DNA of 11,702 nt. Origin: JBEGQX01 sp041180805 (lineage in GTDB: Bacteria > Planctomycetota > Planctomycetia > Gemmatales > Gemmataceae). Below the pieces are notes generated by a model. The model had not been told where the DNA came from, ran no database searches, and worked only from the letters and a program-made list of their open reading frames with translations. Below are positions 5,757-11,702 of this stretch, one piece after another. The DNA is taken from positions 1-11,702 of the forward strand of contig JBEGQX010000188.1 in NCBI GenBank assembly GCA_041180805.1. The letters are read 5' to 3'. The position numbers were made by a program, and so were the translations under genes. Positions within the stretch are counted from its first letter, which is position 1. Every line of letters starts with the position of its first letter.

Positions 5757-6635
5757 TTATTTGGATTGCATGCTGATATCAAGAACTGCCAAACCACCCT
5801 TGTAATTCAGAGTGATACCATTTCCATAGTTGAGGTATTTATCAGGAATGCTGGGGCCATTGGGGATCTTTGCAACCGGCTTGGATGATTTGCTACCGGG
5901 CATGGGTTCAAGACCGTTGAGTTTAAACTTTAAAGAACCCTTTGGTGGATCTTTGATGGTGAAGTTTCCAATCGGGTTGATGATGGAACTGAATTCCCTT
6001 CCCTCGGCCTCAATAATTACTGCCCCACCAGATAACGGCTTTTTGTCGAGGAAAACTTTCCCTGAAATGAGGTCTTTCCTGGGAATGGTAGGGTAGCCAG
6101 TTGGAATCATGCAGTAAATGGCCAGAAGAATCACGCAAATCAGTCCTGCAATTTTCAGATTGTTTTTGGAAAATAAGTGTTTAGGTTCTGAATCTTCTTC
6201 TGTTGATGTTTTTTTGGGAGTGGGAATGTTTTTCGAAAGCAGGTTTTCAAGAAGCTTTTTGGAATTATCCTGAGTGGGGCTTGTTACAGGATTGATGGGG
6301 TTTTCAAGGATCAGGTTTGCTTGAATTGGCGGGTTTGGTAATTGTGGTTCCAGGACTTTGGGAGTTGCATGCCTACCTGAATCCACCAAGGCGGGTTGAA
6401 TCGCAGATTTGGATAATGGCAATTCACCTGTTTCAATACGCTTAATAAGGCTCCGAAGACCTTTCACATCCCTGGCAGGGGTCCAGACCTTTAGGTTTTT
6501 TCTGTAAACAAGGTCATCACCTGTTATAAGACCACGCCTTACCAATTTTTTGATTTCTTCGGGTGTAACAAATACGATCTTCGAACCAGCCTTGGCAACG
6601 ATAAAAGCATCGATTTTTTTGGGTTTTTCAGACAT
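5757..6635 (-). CDS. GYF_2-like / single-TM / carboxypeptidase-regulatory-like fusion protein
   Basis: A 292-residue protein in three parts. Residues about 9-60 resemble the bacterial GYF_2 (DUF4339) domain: TPEEIKKLVRRGLITGDDLV, then a conserved Trp51 and Ala54. Residues 70-155 are a Pro/Asn/Ser-rich linker. Residues 160-178 (LKIAGLICVILLAIYCMIP) form one membrane helix, preceded by Lys/His-rich sequence, so the N-terminus should be cytoplasmic and the C-terminus outside. Residues 189-292 start SGKVFLDKKPLSGGAVIIEA, the transthyretin/carboxypeptidase-regulatory-like beta sandwich. They end with IPDKYLNYGNGITLNYKGG and VLDISM, the tail seen on many small planctomycete proteins encoded beside DUF1559 genes. 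It starts 23 bp after the DUF1559 stop on the same strand and has no clear Shine-Dalgarno, suggesting translational coupling. I infer an inner-membrane partner of the pseudopilin; its role is unknown. Confidence 0.85.
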   Translation of the reverse strand: MSEKPKKIDAFIVAKAGSKIVFVTPEEIKKLVRRGLITGDDLVYRKNLKVWTPARDVKGLRSLIKRIETGELPLSKSAIQPALVDSGRHATPKVLEPQLPNPPIQANLILENPINPVTSPTQDNSKKLLENLLSKNIPTPKKTSTEEDSEPKHLFSKNNLKIAGLICVILLAIYCMIPTGYPTIPRKDLISGKVFLDKKPLSGGAVIIEAEGREFSSIINPIGNFTIKDPPKGSLKFKLNGLEPMPGSKSSKPVAKIPNGPSIPDKYLNYGNGITLNYKGGLAVLDISMQSK

Positions 6636-6658
6636 GGAATCGATTCACGTTGGATGTT

Positions 6659-7855
6659 CTAATATGGCCCCGGCGTTTCCCCATCACGCGGTTGCATCAG
6701 GCAATTCCATGTTTTTTGGGAAATTTCCTGCCCTATAAGATGCACGCTTCCATCTGCAAAGGCCACGGGCATGTAAGAGTGACCGGTTTGTGCCACAATC
6801 ATGTTGCAGCATTCGGTGCCTTTAGGGCACTCACGATAAGGCTTTGGTACCGGCTTAACCTGAAACTTGTAGGTGTTGGGCATGCCATCCTCAAGATAAT
6901 TTTGGGGAACCTTTCCACGATCTGTGATGAATCCCCCCGGGCCAATCCGATATGTCAGGCCAAAAGTATTGCCATACAAGGCCTCATAAGACCAGGAAAA
7001 GAAAGCGGTTCTACCCAAGGTATCGCAATAAGCGTAACCTTCGCCAAACAAAATGGAATTGGATAATCCATCCCGAATATTCAAAGACCTTTGGGCTGGG
7101 GCATTTTTGCCAGTACCACCATAATCTTCCAGCACTTTGGCATTGCCGCTGGCATCTCCCCAGACATTCCAGTTGGCTTGATAATTGGTTACCGTGAAAT
7201 AGTCGTTGTATTTGAAGCCCATGGGTGCGGATGGATCAGACTTGCACCTAAGAATAGGCATATTTACTTGTGCTGCAGGGGAATCCCATTGCCCTGGTGG
7301 TTCAGGCCCACTTCCTGGAGGATCCCAATAACCCGGTGTTCCCGGAGTACCGCCGATATAAGTAGCGTTTGGTGGTTCCAGACGATAGGTGGGTGGCACA
7401 TAACCAACCAGTTGCATTTGATAAATACCATTGTAGTAGACGGGTTCCATTTTGCCGGGGTTACCAGGATCAGTCATAACGCTGGTGGTATTGGGTGGTT
7501 CCCATCGCCCGGGAGTGCCCCCGGTGCCGGGAACATAAGTGCCTGTGGCTGCCTTACCTTTGGAGTTTAATATGGGCACAAGACCTTCTTTATCGATAAA
7601 AGGCAATAAACCAATAACCCAACTGCAGTTCTGAGGATTGCTGTCGTGGTATTTTGGCATGTATTTATTAACGGTTTCATAGTTGCGAACCGCCAATGCC
7701 AACTGCTTAAGATTATTTTTGCATTGCAAGATATTTGCGGATTCCCTGACCTTTTGAATGGCAGGCATTAAAAGCGCAAGAAGAATGGCAATGATTGCAA
7801 GTACAACCAGCAATTCAACGAGAGTGAATCCAGAGGGCTTTCTTTTGAAGGGCAT
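6659..7855 (-). CDS. DUF1559 family pseudopilin-like protein with Pro/Gly/Trp-rich repeat insert
   Basis: A 398-residue protein. Of the in-frame starts at 7918, 7861 and 7855, the last is chosen because AGGA (7863-7866) lies 7 nt before it and it gives a normal short basic leader (MPFKRKPSG). GFTLVELLVVLAIIAILLAL (9-28) is the type III signal and helix; PAIQKVRESANILQCKNNLKQ and AVRNYE are the DUF1559 N-terminal signature. The C-terminal part has the usual NIRDGLSNSILFGEGYA (259-275) and VAFADGSVHLIGQEIS (364-379). Between them, residues 105-195 are an unusual low-complexity stretch with repeated PGxW(E/D)PP units. The mature protein should be anchored by its N-terminal helix with the globular part outside, possibly assembled into a fibre. 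It is the first gene of an operon with the GYF/TM fusion. Confidence 0.93.
   Translation of the reverse strand: MPFKRKPSGFTLVELLVVLAIIAILLALLMPAIQKVRESANILQCKNNLKQLALAVRNYETVNKYMPKYHDSNPQNCSWVIGLLPFIDKEGLVPILNSKGKAATGTYVPGTGGTPGRWEPPNTTSVMTDPGNPGKMEPVYYNGIYQMQLVGYVPPTYRLEPPNATYIGGTPGTPGYWDPPGSGPEPPGQWDSPAAQVNMPILRCKSDPSAPMGFKYNDYFTVTNYQANWNVWGDASGNAKVLEDYGGTGKNAPAQRSLNIRDGLSNSILFGEGYAYCDTLGRTAFFSWSYEALYGNTFGLTYRIGPGGFITDRGKVPQNYLEDGMPNTYKFQVKPVPKPYRECPKGTECCNMIVAQTGHSYMPVAFADGSVHLIGQEISQKTWNCLMQPRDGETPGPY
7271..7543 (-). repeat. Imperfect coding repeats (PGxW(E/D)PP units) inside the DUF1559 gene
   Basis: The segment encodes residues 105-195 of the pseudopilin. The clearest copies are GTYVPGTGGTPGRWEPPNT (7487-7543) and ATYIGGTPGTPGYWDPPGS (7310-7366); partial units DPGNPGKMEP and GPEPPGQWDS fill in between and after. 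The two main copies align at 19 residues with about 10 identities and also resemble each other in DNA, so they probably arose by internal duplication and then diverged. Confidence 0.65.
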
Positions 7856-7862
7856 GTTCATT

Positions 7863-7866
7863 TCCT
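7863..7866 (-). promoter_or_regulatory. Ribosome binding site deciding the DUF1559 start
   Basis: Minus-strand AGGA, 7 nt from the ATG at 7853-7855 but only 1 nt from the in-frame ATG at 7859-7861, so the shorter product is favoured. Confidence 0.5.
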
Positions 7867-7889
7867 GGGCAAGTAATGAATATAGGATT

Positions 7890-7918
7890 ATTGTATTCTT
7901 AATTAATAGCTTGTTCAA
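7890..7918 (-). promoter_or_regulatory. Sigma70-type promoter of the DUF1559/GYF operon
   Basis: On the minus strand TTGAAC (7913-7918) is separated by exactly 17 nt from TACAAT (7890-7895). Each hexamer differs from the sigma70 consensus (TTGACA, TATAAT) at few positions, and the surroundings are AT-rich. Transcription would start about 27 nt before the Met codon at 7855, leaving a short leader with the ribosome binding site. It is the best promoter by eye in the window. Confidence 0.6.
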
Positions 7919-8094
7919 ACTCTAATTTATGGAAGCTTTTTGGCAAACGAGTGGTTCTATTTCACCCTTAATTTCCAGAGTTATAGTTCCTTGCCCCTTT
8001 TTTATGGGTGGGTTAATCTTAACTAGCTTCATTAAGTTCCTTGCGATGGACTCTGTATGCCTTTTGATTTCTTTTGGCAGATGGGTAGTTGTTG

Positions 8095-10467
8095 ATGATT
8101 ATTCATGCAATGATTCTTTCATGTTTTTTAGCCATCTCCCTCGCCAAGTTGGAGAAGAATTTTCACGAGGAGGTGGCACCGATATTGATAAGGAGTTGCA
8201 TCGAGTGCCATAACGGATCGAATGCGAAAGGAGGTCTAAGCCTTGAGACAATGGTATCAGCGTTAAAGGGAGGTGAAGAAGGTCCGGCGATAGTGGTGGG
8301 CAAAGCAAAAGAGTCTCTGTTGTATCAAAAGATAGTGCCGTCCAAAGAGGGCGCCAAGCCAGAGATGCCGCGAAAGAAGGCTGCGTTGACAGTGGAAGAG
8401 GTGAGAAAGATTGAGGAATGGATTGATAAAGGTGCAGTGTGGCCGAAGGAAGTGGTGTTAAGGGAGAAGTCGAAGGCGGATGGAAATTTCTGGTCGTTGC
8501 GACCGGTAAGGAAGGAAGCTGCGCCAATTGTGAAGGAAGTGCCAGAGGGTTGGGGAAAAAACCCGGTGGATGCCTTCATCCTTGCGAAGCTGCGCGAGAA
8601 GGGGCTTCGACCTTCCCCACCTGCAGATCGAAGAACGCTTCTAAGAAGAATGAGCCTGGATTTAACCGGTTTGCCACCCTCTATGGAAGATGTGCATGCC
8701 TTTGTGGATGGAACGAGCGTTGATGCCAGCGAACGATGGTTGGAAAAACTGCTGTCTTCTCCTTCTTATGGTGAGAGATGGGCCAGACACTGGCTGGATG
8801 TCGCCCGCTTTTCCGAAAGCGATGGCTTTGAGGAGGATATGCAGCGCCCGCATGCCTACACTTTTCGTGATTATGTGATCGCCTCACTCAATGCTGACAA
8901 ACCATACAACCAGTTTGTGCTCGAGCAGATTGCAGGTGATGTGCAGGAACAGGTGACAGGTGAAAGCATTGCAGCAACGGGTTTTCTGGTGGCCGGCCCC
9001 TGGGATGCGGTTCAAAGGGTTACCCCCAGCAAATTCGGTCGACTTCAATCCCGTGAGGAACAACTGGAAGAAATCGTAGGCGGAGTGGGCATGGCATTTC
9101 TGGGCCTTACCGTGCAGTGTGCCCGTTGTCATGATCACAAGTTTGATCCGATTCCCCAGCGTGACTACTATCAGATCAAAGCGGTGTTCGAGGGTGTCGA
9201 TCATTCGCAGAAAGCCAAGGTGCACGGTGTGCGAAGGCTACTTGCGCCCGCCCAGGAACAGGAATGGCAGAAACAGACCGAGCCAATTCGGCGGCAGATC
9301 AGTGCCCTCGAATCGAAGGATGCCGGCTTGCAAAAGCAAATCAAGGAAAGCGCCTCTGATACCAACCGGGCGGATCAGTTGAAAAAGGAAAGGGATTCCC
9401 TGCGGGAGGAACTCGAAAAGCAGCGTCAACATCTGGAGAAACAGTATCCGGTGGTGGTGGGATTTGTGGGAACCCGTGAACAACCCCAGCCCACGGTGAT
9501 GTTCACCCGTGGAGACATCCGCCAACCGGGCGAGAAGGTGACCGCCAATGTATTGTCGGCGGCTCGAATCCCTCAGGTTTCGTTTTCCCAAAAAGAGGAT
9601 CAGCCCGAAGGGGAAAGAAGGCTTCAATTTGCGAAGTGGCTTGCGCACCCGGATAACCCGCTGACAGCCCGGGTGATGGTAAATCGCATCTGGCAGTATC
9701 ACTTTGGCGTGGGTCTGGTGGATACACCAAGTGATTTTGGCTTTAACGGTGGCAGGCCCTCGCATCCAGAGCTTCTCGACTGGCTTGCCGGGGAATTCAT
9801 GAGCAGTGGTTACAGTATCAAACATATGCACCGGTTGATCATGGGTAGCGCCACGTATCAGCAGGCGTGCATTCCACAGGCATCAACCATGTCGGATTAT
9901 CAAAAGGCGCACCGGGTGGATGCAGATAACAGGTTGCTTTGGCGTTTTCCATCGCTCAGGTTGGAAGGGGAAGTGGTCCGCGATGCGATGCTCTTGTTGG
10001 CGGGCAACCTGAACGGCGAAATGGGCGGCCCCAGTTTTAAACCCTACACGGTCACGCAGCTTAACACCTACTTTTACCATCTGTTTGACAGGGATGATCC
10101 GATCTATAACCGCAAAAGCATTTACCGCATGCAGGTTATCACTGGTCGCAGCCCGTTACTGGATGCCTTGGATTGTCCCTCGCCATCGGTTACCATACCC
10201 AAAAGGACTCCCACCACCACAGCACTGCAGGCGCTTGCCCTCATGAATGATGCGTTTGTGGTCAGGCAAGCGATGAAACTGGCGCAAAAGCTAGCAGATC
10301 AGCAACCGGATGTATCGTTGCAGGTTCAAAGGCTCTACGAGATGGCGTATTCCAGAAGACCGAACGAAAATGAATCTGCCCGGGCGATGGATGTTGCCCG
10401 CCAGCATGGCCTGGCGACGGTTTGCTGGGCGGTCTTTAACTCCAGTGAATTTCTTTACAACCACTAG
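8095..10467 (+). CDS. PSCyt1-DUF1549-DUF1553 (PSD1) planctomycete cytochrome c-like protein
   Basis: About 790 residues, in the family's lower length range. It begins with a short hydrophobic segment (MIIHAMILSCFLAISLA), a weak signal peptide. The start is uncertain: a TTG at 8089 and an ATG at 8110 are in frame, an in-frame TAG at 8086-8088 bars anything longer, and none has a clear ribosome binding site. PSCyt1 covers about 20-115 with haem motif CIECH (35-39) and a possible axial Met in KPEMPRK. DUF1549 covers about 135-370, including SLDLTGLPP, YGERWARHWLDVARFSESDG and QCARCHDHKFDPIPQRDYY, whose CARCH (342-346) is a second CxxCH. Residues about 385-450 are a Glu/Lys/Gln-rich coiled coil. 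DUF1553 follows, with NPLTARVMVNRIWQYHFG, DFGFNGGRPSHPELLDWLA and the RTPTTTALQALALMND tail. It is probably a periplasmic redox or polymer-related protein, always paired with DUF1501; the reaction is unknown. Confidence 0.94.
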   Translation: MIIHAMILSCFLAISLAKLEKNFHEEVAPILIRSCIECHNGSNAKGGLSLETMVSALKGGEEGPAIVVGKAKESLLYQKIVPSKEGAKPEMPRKKAALTVEEVRKIEEWIDKGAVWPKEVVLREKSKADGNFWSLRPVRKEAAPIVKEVPEGWGKNPVDAFILAKLREKGLRPSPPADRRTLLRRMSLDLTGLPPSMEDVHAFVDGTSVDASERWLEKLLSSPSYGERWARHWLDVARFSESDGFEEDMQRPHAYTFRDYVIASLNADKPYNQFVLEQIAGDVQEQVTGESIAATGFLVAGPWDAVQRVTPSKFGRLQSREEQLEEIVGGVGMAFLGLTVQCARCHDHKFDPIPQRDYYQIKAVFEGVDHSQKAKVHGVRRLLAPAQEQEWQKQTEPIRRQISALESKDAGLQKQIKESASDTNRADQLKKERDSLREELEKQRQHLEKQYPVVVGFVGTREQPQPTVMFTRGDIRQPGEKVTANVLSAARIPQVSFSQKEDQPEGERRLQFAKWLAHPDNPLTARVMVNRIWQYHFGVGLVDTPSDFGFNGGRPSHPELLDWLAGEFMSSGYSIKHMHRLIMGSATYQQACIPQASTMSDYQKAHRVDADNRLLWRFPSLRLEGEVVRDAMLLLAGNLNGEMGGPSFKPYTVTQLNTYFYHLFDRDDPIYNRKSIYRMQVITGRSPLLDALDCPSPSVTIPKRTPTTTALQALALMNDAFVVRQAMKLAQKLADQQPDVSLQVQRLYEMAYSRRPNENESARAMDVARQHGLATVCWAVFNSSEFLYNH

Positions 10468-10469
10468 GA
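10466..10469 (+). promoter_or_regulatory. Ribosome binding site of the DUF1501 gene overlapping the upstream stop codon
   Basis: AGGA, whose first two bases belong to the TAG stop of the PSD1 gene, lies 5 nt before the ATG at 10475. The ATG at 10469 overlaps the site itself and so is the poorer start. Confidence 0.45.
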
Positions 10470-10474
10470 TGCAC

Positions 10475-11702
10475 ATGCCTTTTCAAAACCCGGTTCAGTT
10501 TGGGAATTTTGGAAGGCGCCCTTTTCTGGGGTGTGCAAGCGGTGGCCTGGCAGCCATGGCTTTTGCCTGGTTGATGCAAAGGGATGGTGCCTTGGGCGCC
10601 ACAGCAACCAAGGGACTGCACTTTCCCGCAAGGGCAAAGCGTGTGATTCATGTTTTCTCGCCCGGCGGTGTCAGCCAGGTGGACACCTTTGATTACAAAC
10701 CCCAGTTGGAAAAACTGGATGGCACCTCGCTGACGAACAAGGGCGAGCTGGATACCTTCTTTGCATCACCCGGATTGTTGAAAAAAAGCGTGTTCGCATT
10801 CCGCCAGCGGGGAAATTCCGGGGCCTGGGTCAGTGATCTTTTCCCGCACCTTTCCAACTGTGTGGATGACATCTGTTTTGTCAGGTCGATGGTTGCCAAA
10901 AGCCCGTCGCATTCGCCAGCCTGTTTTCAGATGAACACTGGTTTCACCCTGCAGGGCTTTCCCAGCCTGGGTGGATGGATTTCTTACGGGCTTGGCAGCC
11001 TGAGTGAAAATCTTCCCACCTTTGTGGTGCTGCCTGATCCCCGGGGACTGGTCAATGGTGGAACCGCGAACTGGAGCAATGGTTTCCTTCCCGCGGAGCA
11101 TCAGGGCACCATGATGCGAGGAAGCGATGAAAACCCTATCGCCAATCTCCATACCCCTAAAAATATCAGCGCCGATTCCAGACGGGCGGGCCTGAAGTTG
11201 CTTGCCGGGTTGAATCAGGCTTATGCCAATGCCGATCCCTTTGACAGTTCGCTGGGAGCACGCCTGAAGGCGTACGAGCTTTCTGCCCGCATGCAGTCCA
11301 GCATTCCAGAGGTTATCGATTTTCGCGATGAACCCTCCCATGTTCGCAAGCTGTATGGGATTGATGATCCGGTGATTGGAGCATCGGCTCGGAATTTCCT
11401 GCTGGCCAGAAGGCTTTCCGAGCGTGGGGTACGCTTCGTGCAAATTTACAATGGCGGGGCGCTGGGTTCCCCACGCATCAATTGGGATGGTCACGAAGAT
11501 GTGCGCGACAATCACCTCAAGCAGGCCCTGCTGCTGGATCAACCCTGTGCGGCACTTTTGAAAGACTTAAAACAACGGGGCATGCTGGAAGATACCCTGG
11601 TCATCTGGTCCACGGAATTTGGCAGAACCCCGTTCAGCCAGGGCAACCGGGGCCCGGCCTCGCTGGGAAGGGACCATCACCAGCATGCCTTTACCTGCTG
11701 GC
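10475..11702 (+). CDS. DUF1501 family Tat-exported protein, first 409 residues (3' end beyond window)
   Basis: An open frame runs from the ATG at 10475 (or 10469, two codons earlier) to the right edge without a stop. The usual length is about 450-490 residues, so roughly the last 50-80 are missing. The N-terminus has FGRRPFLGCASGGLAAMAFA, a twin-arginine export signal. Family landmarks: VIHVFSPGGVSQVDTFDYKP, CFVRSMVAKSPSHSPACFQM followed by NTG, LGGWISYGLG, VRFVQIYNGG, WDGHEDVRDNH, DTLVIWSTEFGRTP and GRDHHQHAFTCW near the edge. DUF1501 proteins belong to the alkaline phosphatase/sulfatase-like fold group, and the last His/Asp-rich motifs are where metal ligands would be expected; no member's reaction is established to my knowledge. 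The gene starts within 8 nt of the PSD1 stop, so the two are co-transcribed and probably translationally coupled. Both would act outside the cytoplasm. Confidence 0.94.
   Translation, partial: MPFQNPVQFGNFGRRPFLGCASGGLAAMAFAWLMQRDGALGATATKGLHFPARAKRVIHVFSPGGVSQVDTFDYKPQLEKLDGTSLTNKGELDTFFASPGLLKKSVFAFRQRGNSGAWVSDLFPHLSNCVDDICFVRSMVAKSPSHSPACFQMNTGFTLQGFPSLGGWISYGLGSLSENLPTFVVLPDPRGLVNGGTANWSNGFLPAEHQGTMMRGSDENPIANLHTPKNISADSRRAGLKLLAGLNQAYANADPFDSSLGARLKAYELSARMQSSIPEVIDFRDEPSHVRKLYGIDDPVIGASARNFLLARRLSERGVRFVQIYNGGALGSPRINWDGHEDVRDNHLKQALLLDQPCAALLKDLKQRGMLEDTLVIWSTEFGRTPFSQGNRGPASLGRDHHQHAFTCW

Noticed and set aside
7929..8213. A 94-codon plus-strand frame starting before the PSD1 gene
   Set aside because: It overlaps the PSD1 start in another frame and has no ribosome binding site or recognisable domain; its hydrophobic look comes from the T-rich intergenic DNA.
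8099..8527. A 142-codon minus-strand frame opposite the start of the PSD1 gene
   Set aside because: Its Ser/Pro/Leu-rich composition is the complement of the purine-rich coding strand there; no start signal or motif supports it.
1..11702. Search for CRISPR arrays, tRNA genes, insertion sequences, phage genes, toxin-antitoxin or defence modules
   Set aside because: None seen: no regularly spaced repeats, no transposase or integrase motifs and no cloverleaf-like stretch; the window reads as ordinary planctomycete chromosome.

Overview
The window looks like a chromosomal segment of a planctomycete (phylum Planctomycetota, probably a Gemmata/Pirellula-type lineage; I cannot place it more finely). 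The grounds are lineage-typical protein families: two DUF1559 pseudopilin-like proteins with FTL(I/V)ELLVV N-termini, a PSCyt1/DUF1549/DUF1553 ('PSD1') cytochrome-like protein directly followed by a DUF1501 Tat protein, and several secreted single-gene enzymes. Coding density is high, intergenic gaps are all under 240 bp, and no tRNA, rRNA, CRISPR array, insertion sequence or phage gene is visible.

Layout, left to right. (1) 1-451, minus: 5' part of a DUF1559 pseudopilin gene that runs off the left edge. (2) 579-1757, minus: cysH (4Fe-4S type APS/PAPS reductase) followed 21 bp later by an Rrf2-family regulator without the Fe-S cysteines, probably one sulfur-assimilation operon. (3) 1931-3214, plus: secreted SGNH/GDSL-type hydrolase with an extra C-terminal beta-rich domain. 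(4) 3263-4300, minus, convergent with (3): exported metallo-beta-lactamase-fold hydrolase related to the ComEC hydrolase domain. (5) 4477-5739, plus, divergent from (4): Tat-exported conserved protein of unknown function. (6) 5757-7855, minus: a DUF1559 pseudopilin with a Pro/Gly/Trp repeat insert, followed by a GYF_2-like/transmembrane/carboxypeptidase-regulatory-like fusion protein; a good promoter lies upstream. (7) 8095 to the right edge, plus: the PSCyt1-DUF1549-DUF1553 gene and a DUF1501 gene, translationally close (stop of the first and ribosome binding site of the second overlap); the second is cut by the window end.

How the genes relate: cysH and rrf2 form a plausible autoregulated sulfur unit. 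The DUF1559/GYF pair is a plausible cell-surface or envelope-fibre module. The PSD1/DUF1501 pair is the standard planctomycete two-gene unit of unresolved biochemical role. The genes between them look like independent secreted enzymes. I found no clear new defence, mobile or biosynthetic system. The points most worth following are the uncharacterised Tat protein, the GYF/TM/beta-domain fusion next to the repeat-bearing pseudopilin, and two intergenic dyads that could be operators.
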